Counted from the first letter of the stretch, positions 52,967-62,172 are shown. The stretch: 64,000 bases of DNA from Candidatus Latescibacterota bacterium (GCA_021295675.1 JAGWBY010000001.1:16576-80575), one strand, 5' to 3'. The notes: generated from the sequence alone by a model not told the origin. Made by a program: numbers and translations.

Positions 52967-53737
52967 ATGAACACAGCATTCGCCGGTATTTTCTTGGTCG
53001 CGCTGCTAGCCACCCAGGCGGCAGCGTTCTCGCAAACCGAGTTCCACCTGCAATACGGCAAACACAAGAATCCATTCTCGGCAGCCACACAACAGACCTT
53101 TGTCTTTACCGTGCAACAAGCTGCGGGATGGAAATTAGGCGACAGCTTCTTCTTCATCGACTACCTCGATGACGATGCCCGCGACGGCTTCAACGACCGA
53201 GATTTCTACGGCGAGTGGTATCCAACCCTGAGTCTCGGCAAGCTGACCAAAAGGGAATTGCGCGTCGGCCCCATTCGAGATTTTGCCCTGATTGCCGGGG
53301 TCAACGTCGGCGGCGACGCCGACGTCGTGAAGTACCTGCCCGGTCTGCGGGCCTCTTGGGACCTGCCGGGATTCCTGTTCCTGAATACGGATCTGACGGC
53401 CTATATTGACGACAACATCGGCGTCGAAGGTGGCGGTGCCCCCAAAGAGGACAACAGCTTCATACTCGACGTCAATTGGGCCTTGCCCATCAATGTTGGC
53501 AGTCTGTCCTTGGCCATTGTCGGCCATGCCGAGTACTTGGGCGGCCGAACCAACGAATTCGGTGAAAACGTCAAGGAGTGGATTCTCGCTCAGCCGCAGT
53601 TTACTTGGGATCTGGGCAAAGTGGTCGGAGCGCCCAATCAGCTCATGGTCGGCATTGAGTACCAGTACTGGCTCAATAAGCTCGGAACGGATGAGGATGA
53701 GAGTACGGCCCAGTTGTTGGTGGTATGGCGTTTGTGA
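52967..53737 (+). CDS. Tsx/OmpK-like nucleoside-specific outer-membrane channel
   Basis: 256 residues with signal peptide MNTAFAGIFLVALLATQAAAF. Channel_Tsx family features are the N-terminal EFHLQYGK, the QQAAGWKLGDSFFFIDYLDD block, FYGEWYPTLSLGK and strands ending in STAQLLVVWRL. Tsx forms a 12-strand barrel for nucleosides in enterobacteria. The next gene encodes a nucleobase-permease-like inner-membrane protein, supporting a nucleoside or base uptake role. It starts 27 bp after the TPR gene. Confidence 0.82.
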   Translation: MNTAFAGIFLVALLATQAAAFSQTEFHLQYGKHKNPFSAATQQTFVFTVQQAAGWKLGDSFFFIDYLDDDARDGFNDRDFYGEWYPTLSLGKLTKRELRVGPIRDFALIAGVNVGGDADVVKYLPGLRASWDLPGFLFLNTDLTAYIDDNIGVEGGGAPKEDNSFILDVNWALPINVGSLSLAIVGHAEYLGGRTNEFGENVKEWILAQPQFTWDLGKVVGAPNQLMVGIEYQYWLNKLGTDEDESTAQLLVVWRL

Positions 53738-53847
53738 AGGTGACGGAGGCGTTTGGCGCGAGTATGAGATGGCGCATCCGTTGAGTTCGTCGCATCTGTC
53801 TCCGGACGGATCTGCAGTGCAATCTGATTGAAAGGGTTAATTAGGCA

Positions 53848-55554
53848 ATGGCGCAAGTAAACGAATACATCCGCTACGAGCCGGACGAGCGCCCTCCCCA
53901 CTCCATCGCCGCTGGGGTTGGCTTTCAGGCCGCGGTGGTCATCATCGCGCCGGTGGTGCTCAGCGCGATCATTATTGGCCGGGCGGCCAACCAGCCGGAG
54001 AGTTACCTGACTTGGATCGCCTTCGCGGCGCTGCTGATCAGTGGAGTGAGCACGATTCTGCAAGCGGTGCGGGTCGGGCGGATCGGGGCCGGGCACGTGC
54101 TCGTCATGGGTACTTCCGGTGCTTTCATCGCGGTTTGCATCACGGCACTAGTGCAGGGCGGACCGTCCCTGATGGCGAGCCTGATCGTGGTCTCGTCGCT
54201 GTTTCAGTTTGCCCTAGCCGCGCGGCTTTCGCTATTGCGCCGAATCCTCACACCGGTTGTCTCCGGCACGGTGATCATGCTGATCGCCGTCACGGTCATG
54301 CCGATCGTTTTCGGCTTGCTGACGGATGTGCCCGAGGGTACGCCATCGGCTGCTGCTCCGACTGCGGCCGGTGCGACGCTCGTCGTCCTTGTGGTGCTAG
54401 CACTGCGCGCCCCAGTAACTTGGCGACTGTGGGCACCGCTCATCGGCATTGTGGTGGGCTGTGTGGTGGCCGCTCCCTTCGGACTGTACGACATTCAGCC
54501 CGTAATTGCAGCGCCTTGGATCGGTTTTCCCGATGGCGCGTGGCCGGGATTGGACCTGACGTTCAGTGCGGAATTCTGGGCACTACTGCCGGCGTTTGTG
54601 CTCGTTACTCTGGTAGGCGCGATTGAGACCATTGGCGACGGCGTTGCCATCCAACGAGTCTCGCGGCGCGAGCCACGGGCAACCGATTTTCGCTTGGTCC
54701 AGGGCGCTCTCAACGCCGATGGGATGGGCAACCTGTTATCCGGGCTGATTGGGACGCCTCCCAACACGACCTACTCAACCAGTATATCGCTCGCCGAACT
54801 GACCGGGATCGCCGCGCGCCGCGTCGGGGTGTACGTCGGGGCCATCTTCGCGGTACTGGCCTTATCGCCCAAGGTGACGGCTCTCCTGATCGCCATTCCC
54901 AACCCCGTAGGGGCGGCCTATGTAACCCTGCTAATAGGTCTGCTTTTCGTCCAAGGTATGAGGTTGGTCGTTGAGAGCGGCCTCAATCACCGCAAGGCCG
55001 CGGTGGTGGGGTTGTCGTTCTGGCTTGGTGTGGGCTTTCAGAATCAGGTGATTTTCGCCGACTTGCTGGGCGGGACGTGGGGCACCTTGCTCGGCAATGG
55101 CATGACCGCTGGTTGTATTACGGCGATTGTGTTGACCGCATTCATGGAGCTGACGGCTCCGCGCCGCCGACGCCTAGAGGTCGAGTTAGCCGCTGTCTCG
55201 TTGCCCAGGATCGACGAGTTTCTCCGCGCCTTTGCCGCGAAAATCGGCTGGGACGAGCCAGCGACCGAGCGGCTGTGCGCTGCCGGAGAAGAGACTTTGG
55301 CGATTCTGACGCAACAAGCTGAGGACGATGCAGCGGCTGACGGACGGCACTTGATCCTCACTGCACGGCCCGCCGAAGGGGCGGTGGAGCTGGAGTTTTT
55401 GGCGACTGCTGCGGGAGAAAATCTCGAAGATCGGCTGGCATATCTGAGCGAACAGCCCGAGATAATAGACGAAGGCGAGATTTCGTTCCGTCTGTTGCGG
55501 CACTACGCCTCTGCGGTGCGGCACCAGACGGTACAGGTCGAGCGCACGCCTTAG
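53848..55554 (+). CDS. NCS2-type nucleobase permease with extra C-terminal RsbW/HATPase-like domain
   Basis: 568 residues. The first about 440 residues form a 12-14 segment membrane domain of the NCS2 (xanthine/uracil permease) family, with LVGAIETIGDGVAIQRVS in the substrate-loop position and LNADGMGNLLSGLIGTPPNTTYSTSI, the NCS2 signature region. The C-terminal about 120 residues are soluble: RIDEFLRAFAAKIGWDE, LCAAGEETLAIL and LILTARPAEGAVELEFL resemble the N-box region of anti-sigma-factor-type (RsbW-like) histidine-kinase ATPases, but clear G-boxes are not visible. The gene follows the Tsx-like channel by 110 bp. The usual NCS2 length is about 430-490. Confidence 0.8.
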   Translation: MAQVNEYIRYEPDERPPHSIAAGVGFQAAVVIIAPVVLSAIIIGRAANQPESYLTWIAFAALLISGVSTILQAVRVGRIGAGHVLVMGTSGAFIAVCITALVQGGPSLMASLIVVSSLFQFALAARLSLLRRILTPVVSGTVIMLIAVTVMPIVFGLLTDVPEGTPSAAAPTAAGATLVVLVVLALRAPVTWRLWAPLIGIVVGCVVAAPFGLYDIQPVIAAPWIGFPDGAWPGLDLTFSAEFWALLPAFVLVTLVGAIETIGDGVAIQRVSRREPRATDFRLVQGALNADGMGNLLSGLIGTPPNTTYSTSISLAELTGIAARRVGVYVGAIFAVLALSPKVTALLIAIPNPVGAAYVTLLIGLLFVQGMRLVVESGLNHRKAAVVGLSFWLGVGFQNQVIFADLLGGTWGTLLGNGMTAGCITAIVLTAFMELTAPRRRRLEVELAAVSLPRIDEFLRAFAAKIGWDEPATERLCAAGEETLAILTQQAEDDAAADGRHLILTARPAEGAVELEFLATAAGENLEDRLAYLSEQPEIIDEGEISFRLLRHYASAVRHQTVQVERTP

Positions 55555-55583
55555 ATCGGTTGGGCCTTCCCTTTGTTTATGTA

Positions 55584-55753
55584 CTGATGTTAAGCACAGG
55601 CCCTAGGTATGAGATGCTTCGCTTTGCTCAGCATGACAAGTGCTGGCTTACTAGCTTTCCTGTGTCATGCTGAGCCTTTCGGCTTCGCTCAAGATAAACT
55701 CCGCGAAGCGGAGTCGAAGCATCGTATTCCTCGATGCCCATGCGTAACATCAC
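55584..55753 (+). mobile_element. MITE-like palindromic element, copy D (diverged)
   Basis: 170-bp element with ends CTGATGTTAAGCA (55584-55596) and TGCGTAACATCAC (55741-55753). Possible flanks TTATGTA (55577-55583) and TTGTGCA (55754-55760) match in five of seven positions. The interior has an extra segment (around 55675-55700) within the right arm. The stop codon of the minus-strand gene at 55750-55752 lies inside the right terminal repeat. Confidence 0.78.
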
Positions 55754-57966
55754 TTGTGCAGATGGCGCTCGGCCCGTTTGGGATGTTCGACAGCGAATTT
55801 AAAAGCGGGTAACGCTAAAATTTCCAGTTGTTCCCGTCCCTCGGTGATGCGGATGATCGCGTTCGATGGTACCTCATTGAACACCTGCTCCTTGCCACTT
55901 TTCGGCCAAAAAACCACTAGTTGCGCCACCCGCTCCGCTGAACCCAACCCCACGTACTGACGCAGCGGATTGCCGCCAAAACTGCCGCCGCTGCCGACCC
56001 ATCGGTACAGAGATCGCCTTTGGCCTCCTTCCACCACATCGACCCGTAGCTGCGTCCCAATCCCCGACCGATTCGACTCCACCCCTACCACCTCAATCGC
56101 TAGCCAGCCGTGACCAAATCCTGGATTTTCATATAGCACATCGGCGAACCCGTCGCCGCGATAGGCCCCGCCCATCTGCTCGAATATATCCACATCGCCA
56201 TCGTGATCCACATCGGCAAATACGACCCCATGCCCCTTCTGCAGATGCCCCAAGCCGCTGGCAAAAGTCACATCGACAAAGCGCTGACCCGCTTGGTTCC
56301 AATACAGCACATTGGGCATCAACTCGGCGTAATCGGTATCGCCGGTGCCCAAGTAGAAATCCAAAAAACCATCGTGGTCTAAATCGCCAAAATTGGCCCC
56401 CATAGGTTTGGTCGGCTGCGCGAGGTGGAGGTCTTGGGACACGTCCGCAAAGCCGCCTCGGCCATCGCCGCGATATAGCCGCGCCTTTTCTACGGACACC
56501 GAGTGGCCCAAATGCGCGGCGGCGATGTCGGCGATGGTGGCTGAGTATGCGGCGACGAACAGGTCGAGGTGGCCGTCGTTGTCGAAGTCCCAGAACCAGG
56601 CTGGGAAGCTGGCCCGAGGGGAGACGACGCCGAGGGTGGGAGCTACATCGGCGAAGGTGCCGTCGCCTTGATTGTGGTAGAGTCGGTTGGGCTGACCGAG
56701 GTTGGATACGTAGAGATCGGGCCAGCGGTCCCCGTCGTAGTCGCCCCAGACGACGGCTTTGGCGTGGGCGTATTGGTCAACGCCAGCCGCCGGGGCTACA
56801 TCGGCGAAGGTGCCGTCGCCTTGATTTTGCAAGAGTTGGCCGGGGGCTACAAAAGTGTCGGTGGTTTCATTGCCGATGTAGAGGTCGAGATCGCCGTCGA
56901 GGTCGTAGTCGGCCCAAGCGGCGGTTTGGGTTGGGTAGTGGTCCTGTCCTAAGCCAGCGGCAAAGGTCGCGTCGAAGAAGGTGCCATCGCCTGCATTCCG
57001 CAGCAGCGAATTGGGGTGCTGGCCATGCTCGCCGAACCAAGCCCCGCGCAGGACGAGCAGGTCGAGATGGCCGTCGTTGTCGTAGTCGGCTTGCACCAAG
57101 TTGAGTCCACCCAACAGCCCGTTGAGGTTGGCCTCGTCGGTGCGGTCTGCAAAGGTGCCGTCCCCCCCATTGCGGAAAAAGCGCAGTTGTCCGGCCAAGT
57201 CCGATGTCGAGACAAAGAAATCGAGATACCCGTCGCCGTCGAAGTCGTCGGCCACAGCTCCGCCAGAAAGGCTGAAGGTGTCCAGTCCGAGCGCAGGAGC
57301 CACATTGACCCAGTGCGGAAACGCTGCTTGAGATTCAAAGGCTGCGGGAGGAATCCGGTGAGCGGGCGGCACCCCCTCGGGATATTGCCCCAAGGTCATA
57401 TAGGCGATGTTGAGCAGCCAGCGGGCACTTAGGTGCAAGCGCTCCTCTGCGGCGGTATTATCGAGCACGGCTTGGAAATAGGGGATGGCTTGGCGCGACC
57501 CTTCGGGGAGGGTATGGAAGCCGCCGGGGCGAATGGGCAGGATGCAGTGGTCGGCGCTGGGGTTGAGGACGCAGTTTTGGGTTTCCCCCAAGCGCAGCCA
57601 CGCCAGCCCTAGGCGAAAGTGTATCTCATTTACTACCTGAGCAGGGACCGAGTGTTGGCCCGTGAGCATTTCTTTGGCCGCGGTGAGATGATCTATGGCG
57701 CGGCGTTCTCGCCCCAAGAAAAGTTCGGCGATCCCCAAGCGGAAATGGAGACGAATTCGGTCTTGGACGGGGGCTGCATCGGTCAGCGCCTGCAACTGAT
57801 CTTCTAACTGTCGTAGCTGACCTTCGCCCTGATAGGGATTCTCGTCGAGATTTTGCGCGCGAACCTCCGCCAAAAGGGCCACCATTTTTTGATGGCTTTC
57901 CTCTTGCGAGAGCGAGGCAGCGTGGCTAGCCGAAATCGCGAATAGGAAGGGCAGCACATAAGACAT
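55750..57966 (-). CDS. TPR-like domain fused to CRTAC1 (FG-GAP plus ASPIC/UnbV)
   Basis: 738 residues from the ATG at 57966, chosen for its signal peptide (MSYVLPFLFAISASHAA); ATG 58023 is an alternative. Residues about 20-210 are helical with TPR-like units (RIRLHFRLGIAELFLGRE, NEIHFRLGLAWLRLGE). The propeller follows with DFDGDGYLDFFV, DYDNDGHLDLLV, DYDLDGDLDLYI, DYDGDRWPDLYV, DFDNDGHLDLFV, DLDHDGFLDFYL and DVDHDGDVDIFE loops, then an ASPIC/UnbV end (GIGTQLRVDVVEGGQRRS, GSFGGNPLRQYVGLG). The last residues and stop codon fall in the MITE end, so the original C-terminus was probably altered by the insertion. Confidence 0.88.
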   Translation of the reverse strand: MSYVLPFLFAISASHAASLSQEESHQKMVALLAEVRAQNLDENPYQGEGQLRQLEDQLQALTDAAPVQDRIRLHFRLGIAELFLGRERRAIDHLTAAKEMLTGQHSVPAQVVNEIHFRLGLAWLRLGETQNCVLNPSADHCILPIRPGGFHTLPEGSRQAIPYFQAVLDNTAAEERLHLSARWLLNIAYMTLGQYPEGVPPAHRIPPAAFESQAAFPHWVNVAPALGLDTFSLSGGAVADDFDGDGYLDFFVSTSDLAGQLRFFRNGGDGTFADRTDEANLNGLLGGLNLVQADYDNDGHLDLLVLRGAWFGEHGQHPNSLLRNAGDGTFFDATFAAGLGQDHYPTQTAAWADYDLDGDLDLYIGNETTDTFVAPGQLLQNQGDGTFADVAPAAGVDQYAHAKAVVWGDYDGDRWPDLYVSNLGQPNRLYHNQGDGTFADVAPTLGVVSPRASFPAWFWDFDNDGHLDLFVAAYSATIADIAAAHLGHSVSVEKARLYRGDGRGGFADVSQDLHLAQPTKPMGANFGDLDHDGFLDFYLGTGDTDYAELMPNVLYWNQAGQRFVDVTFASGLGHLQKGHGVVFADVDHDGDVDIFEQMGGAYRGDGFADVLYENPGFGHGWLAIEVVGVESNRSGIGTQLRVDVVEGGQRRSLYRWVGSGGSFGGNPLRQYVGLGSAERVAQLVVFWPKSGKEQVFNEVPSNAIIRITEGREQLEILALPAFKFAVEHPKRAERHLHK

Positions 57967-58104
57967 GAGTGGCTGCGAGATGCCCACGTTTCGAAGAGGC
58001 GCATCCTTGGGTTCTAAGTCCATGCGTCGCTTTCTATGCTGTTTGCCCACAATAGTACGACGAATTGACAATGCCGCCCAATCTGCGTAGGGTTCGGCGC
58101 ATTC
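57967..58104. promoter_or_regulatory. Divergent intergenic region
   Basis: About 140 bp separate the minus-strand TPR-CRTAC1 gene from the plus-strand discoidin-like gene. Both promoters are expected here. No clear hexamers or operator were recognised, and part of it would be coding if the 58023 start is used. Confidence 0.3.
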
Positions 58105-60432
58105 ATGCAGAGTGAAATGCGCAAATTCCCCCGCACATCCCACTGCGCCAGTCTGTTGGTGTTGTTGGTCTTCCGGCTCGCCTTTGCCGACGAGATCCGC
58201 TTCGACTCGGCGCGCGACTGGGCCACTTGGTCCCTGCCGCATGGCATCGTCACAGCCACGCCCGATGGCCGTCTGCAGCCGGTGGCCGTCCGTCGCAACA
58301 TAGATGCTGTCGCCAACCTCGCCCTTTTCGACGGTGGCATCCGCGAGGCTGGTTCCAATGCATCTCAAGCTGCCTTGGTCATTGACGGCGACTTGACGAC
58401 CGGCTGGCACCCGGACCTGCAGGATCCCCCCGACACTTGGTTTATCGATCTAGATCTCGGCCGCGGCGTCTTCGCTACCCGCGTCGTCCTCCACTTTGCC
58501 ACTGACGCCCCGCCCTTCTCGCTTATTGACCTGCTGTTGTCCACGGGCGAGCCGCAAATCGATCATAGCAACACCTCGTTCAACGATGTACTGGTGTTCC
58601 GCACCCGACATCGCTTTAAGGAAAACGACAGCCACCGCGTGGTCTTTGAGTTGGACCAGTCCACCCACACGCCCATCCGCTACGTGCGCGTCGAGAACCT
58701 CCTGCCCGTAGAAGGCGCGCGCCTAACCGAAATCAGCATCGAAGAATTCGGCGATAACTTGGCGCTCAACCTGCTAGAGCGCAGCGGTAGCATCCACATC
58801 AAAATCGGCGAGGATGCCGACGACGACGTGCCCTTGGGCAATGCCATTCAGCTAGCCGACGGCGACTTCTTTACTCGCTTCCGCTATGGCCGCGCCGTGC
58901 GCAGCCCAGAAGATGTCTGGGGCGAGATCACCTTAGATTTGGGGGCGATCTATTGGATTGACTGGATTCGCTTGGTCAGCGGCATCGTACCTCGGCCCAC
59001 CAACCGGCCTGGAGCCGCGACGGGCAACATCGGCGACCGAACGCTTTCTCTCCGCCGCTTTGATCTCAACCTCTATGAAGTGCTGACCTCGGACGGCTCA
59101 CTCGCGCCCGACGGCAGCTTTATTTGGGAGCGCAAGTTCCTCGACCGCCGCTCGGGCACCAACTACCGGCAGGGCTTTGCCGATCACGCCTTCCCGCCGA
59201 CTCCTACCCGCTTCCTGCGCATCAACTGGCTCATCTGGGACGCCAACTGCGGCGGCAACTGCGGCGCGGCTTCGGGGATATTAGAAGAGCTGATGATCTA
59301 TGGCCGGGGCTTCCCGCGCGAAGTGCAGTTTGGGTCGGGGCTGATTGACTTAGGCGACGACAAGAATGTCACTGCCCTGCGCTGGGATGCGGATGCGCCG
59401 CCGGGCACAGCTATTGAGATCCGCTCGCGCTCGGGCAACTCGCTCGATCTCAACGTTGCCTATCACGACAAAAACGGCAAGTCCGTCACCGCTGCCCGCT
59501 ACCAGAAGCTCATCCCCTCGTTCCGCGGCCGCATCGACACGACCTTCTCCCCGGGTGCAGACTGGAGCCCGTGGAGCAATATTTACAGTGCTTCGGGCGC
59601 GGCCTTTCTCTCGCCCTCGCCGCGCCGCTACTTGGAACTAGACTTGCGCCTGACTTCGGACGATCCGCTCGTCGCCGCAGCGCTCGATCATATTACCTTG
59701 GAATTCTCGCCCCCGCTGGCCGAAGGTCTATTCGGCGAGATTTTCCCCGCCCAAGTCGAGCCTGGGGTTGAGCACGAGTTTAGCTACTTTCTCCAAGCCC
59801 GCTCTGCCCCGCGCGGCTTTGATCGCATCGCCCTCGAAGCCCCCAGCGCGTTGCGCTTTATCGAAGCGCTGGTCGATGGCGAGTCTGCTGCTGTTGCTGT
59901 GGACTCGACTGAGGGCCGTCTCGCTCTTGATTTTTCCGCCCCGATCCGCAGCCGCCAACTAGTCGAGTTGCGCTTTGCCACCGCTGTCTTCGTGCAGGCG
60001 ACTCGCGTTGCCGCCTTCCTCGAAGACGGCGAAGTCCGCCAGCGCGTTGATCCCGGCAACGCCAGCGACCGCGTCGCCAGCGACTCCGACGTCGTCCGCT
60101 TCGCCGTTGGTGGCGATTTGCTCAAAAACTTGGTGCTCAATACACCCGTCATCACGCCCAACGGCGACGGCATCAACGACGAACTGCGCCTTTTGGTCCA
60201 CGTGGTCAATGTCCTCGAACCTCGTCCCTTGTGCCTGCGCCTTGGCGATTTGTCTGGCCGCATCGCCTACGAGCACTGCGGCGAAATCCGCGCTGGAGAG
60301 CTCGTGCTGGTTTGGGATGGGAGAGACCATACCGGTAAACGCGTAGCGCCCGGCGCGTATATCGCGGCCTTGCAGATCGAAGGAGACGCCCGGCAGCAGA
60401 GCGTTCAGCGCGCCGTTGCGGTCGCTTATTGA
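58105..60432 (+). CDS. Secreted discoidin-like protein with TPNGDG/FlgD-like domain (long form)
   Basis: 775-residue exported protein and the intact counterpart of the broken 9365 gene. The start is ATG 58105 or 58117 (MRKFPRTSH...), with hydrophobic core ASLLVLLVFRLAFA. Blocks in order: DWATWSLPHGIV, F5/8-type IDGDLTTGWHPD, FGDNLALNLLERSGSIHI, LDLGAIYWIDWIRLV, REVQFGSGLIDLGDDKNV, YHDKNGKSVTAARYQKLIPS, DWSPWSNIY, LSPSPRRYLELDLRL and GEIFPAQVEPGVEHEFSY. The C-terminal domain has ITPNGDGIND, LGDLSGRIA, WDGRDHTGKRVAPGAY and ends VAVAY. Function unknown; cell-surface binding is inferred. Confidence 0.83.
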   Translation: MQSEMRKFPRTSHCASLLVLLVFRLAFADEIRFDSARDWATWSLPHGIVTATPDGRLQPVAVRRNIDAVANLALFDGGIREAGSNASQAALVIDGDLTTGWHPDLQDPPDTWFIDLDLGRGVFATRVVLHFATDAPPFSLIDLLLSTGEPQIDHSNTSFNDVLVFRTRHRFKENDSHRVVFELDQSTHTPIRYVRVENLLPVEGARLTEISIEEFGDNLALNLLERSGSIHIKIGEDADDDVPLGNAIQLADGDFFTRFRYGRAVRSPEDVWGEITLDLGAIYWIDWIRLVSGIVPRPTNRPGAATGNIGDRTLSLRRFDLNLYEVLTSDGSLAPDGSFIWERKFLDRRSGTNYRQGFADHAFPPTPTRFLRINWLIWDANCGGNCGAASGILEELMIYGRGFPREVQFGSGLIDLGDDKNVTALRWDADAPPGTAIEIRSRSGNSLDLNVAYHDKNGKSVTAARYQKLIPSFRGRIDTTFSPGADWSPWSNIYSASGAAFLSPSPRRYLELDLRLTSDDPLVAAALDHITLEFSPPLAEGLFGEIFPAQVEPGVEHEFSYFLQARSAPRGFDRIALEAPSALRFIEALVDGESAAVAVDSTEGRLALDFSAPIRSRQLVELRFATAVFVQATRVAAFLEDGEVRQRVDPGNASDRVASDSDVVRFAVGGDLLKNLVLNTPVITPNGDGINDELRLLVHVVNVLEPRPLCLRLGDLSGRIAYEHCGEIRAGELVLVWDGRDHTGKRVAPGAYIAALQIEGDARQQSVQRAVAVAY

Positions 60433-60439
60433 AGCAGCA

Positions 60440-62172
60440 CTACCGATCCCACGGAAACGCAAACGTCGGCCCATTGGCATACCGCTGCATCCCGATCTCC
60501 AACGTCTCCCCGGCTCCCGGCGCTAGTTCCACGGCAAAGGACGAGTCATCTATCGTCGTTTCCTTCTCGCCCACGCTGACGCTGGTGAACTGGTGCTCGG
60601 CATAGGCTCCGCCCTGTACAATTACTGCGCGTCCGGCTACTGGGTCTGTGTTTACCAGCGTCAGCGTCATGGAGTCCTCGCCTAGTCGCTCCACTAGCGC
60701 CCCCACGCCCTCGGGCATCCCCGCGCGCCCGGCCTGCGGATCAAAGTAGCGCACTCGGCAGTGCAGCGGCGAACCGTGACGCGGCGTCAGCCCGCCCAAC
60801 ATGAGCTGGGTCAGCCCGCCCGGAATGGCTGGGTTGAATGGGTTGGGATTGTCCGACAGCCGGGTGTCCGGCGTCGTTGGGTCGCGGCGCACCTTCTCCA
60901 TTTGCGTGCGGAGGCGGGCAAAGTCGGCCTGTAGCGCCGCTTCTGGGTAGGTGGAGTCGCGTCCCTCCAAGAAGCCGAACCAGCCGCTGTCTGGGTTTAG
61001 TCGGCTCAGGTCGGCCCGGTCCATTGACCAGTAGTACACCTCTTGCGCTCCGTGCGCGTACTTTGCTGGCCGGAACTCGTACCAGCCCTCGTCTCCGTAC
61101 ATATGCGGGTACATCATCTGCCCGTCGATTTCCTTCCCATTGGCGTTGATTTTGTCGATCATCTGCCGCCACACATCGACGAATTGCTGCTCGCCCGACA
61201 GCAACAGCGCGTTGCCAAAGCCCGAAATCCCCAGCCCGTGCGTGTTGCGGCTGGACATCGCCCCAGTCTGGGGCACTTCAACGGTAAAGGCCCAGCCGTA
61301 ACACCCTCCGTACCACTTGCCGTCGCACTCGCCGCCAATGGTCCCATCGAGTCCGATATTGGTCGGGATGATCCCGTCGTTGGCCAGCGTGCGCTGCCGC
61401 CAGGCTTCGACGTATTCGATTACCCAGTCCTTGTACTGGCCCTCGCCCGTCAGTGCGTATGCATTTAGCCCCAAGGCCGTCGCCACCATGTTCTGCGGAT
61501 GATCGCCGACGACATCGGTGTAGTCTTTGAAGTGGGCCAGCATCTCCTCGAAGTTGCGCTCTCCGTGCAGGGGAATGAAGCGCTCCTGCACCTCGTCGAG
61601 CGGATCGCCGGCCCAGTCGAGCGCCGTGGCCTTGCGCAGCATCGGCCCGCGACTGCCGTTGAACAGACTCTTGATGATCTTGTGTTCGGGGTCATAGTTG
61701 GGTGCTTGTGGGTCGTCGCCCATGTAAAATCCGGCGTAGCGCCGCACCCGCTGATCAAAGGCCTGCTCGCGTGGATTCATCAACCCGTGCAGGTTGAACG
61801 TCGTCAGCCCTTCCCCGTTGTGTACCCAGTCGAACATCACTGGAAATTCGCGATAGTACATCCCGTCTCGGGTAAAGGGCACTTCCGTGGTCTTGGCCTC
61901 GGTGTATTGCTTGAGATGCCCCTCCCATGCCAACTGGCACATATCGTACAGATGGCCCCCACCTCCCAGCACGTAGAGCACGGGCCAGTGGACTAGGTTC
62001 TCGATGGCGTCGTCCGGCCCATCGTTGCCGCCCCAGCGCGGGATGCACTCCAAATAGCCCCGTCCGTACATCCCCTCGTTTGCGCCCGAATTAGTTCCCA
62101 CTCCATCAGCGCCCAAGCGGGCGGTGGCATGGGCGTGTCAATGGCGATGGCGCGGGGATTCAGATAGCTCAT
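60440..62172 (-). pseudogene. Uncharacterised protein of about 580 residues, frameshifted near its N-terminus
   Basis: The ATG at 62172 has AAGGAG six bases upstream and begins MSYLNPRAIAIDTPMPPPAW. Near 62100, after WELIRA, the frame changes and continues as ANEGMYGRGYLECIPRWGGND to the stop at 60440. A short loss (length congruent to 1 mod 3, probably 19 or 28 nt) would explain it. The body has many Trp/Tyr/His residues and aromatic-acidic patterns (HWPVLYVLGGGGHLYDMC, DGMYYREFPVMFDWVHNGEG, NTHGLGISGFGNALLLSG) suggestive of an alpha/alpha-toroid glycan-active fold. The last about 100 residues are beta-rich. No family name is recognised. The neighbouring dioxygenases suggest a catabolic context. 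Confidence 0.65.

Noticed and set aside
57967..58410. N-terminal extension of the TPR-CRTAC1 gene up to 58410
   Set aside because: It would overlap the opposite-strand discoidin gene for 300 bases, and the extra residues show no domain before a proper signal peptide at 57966.
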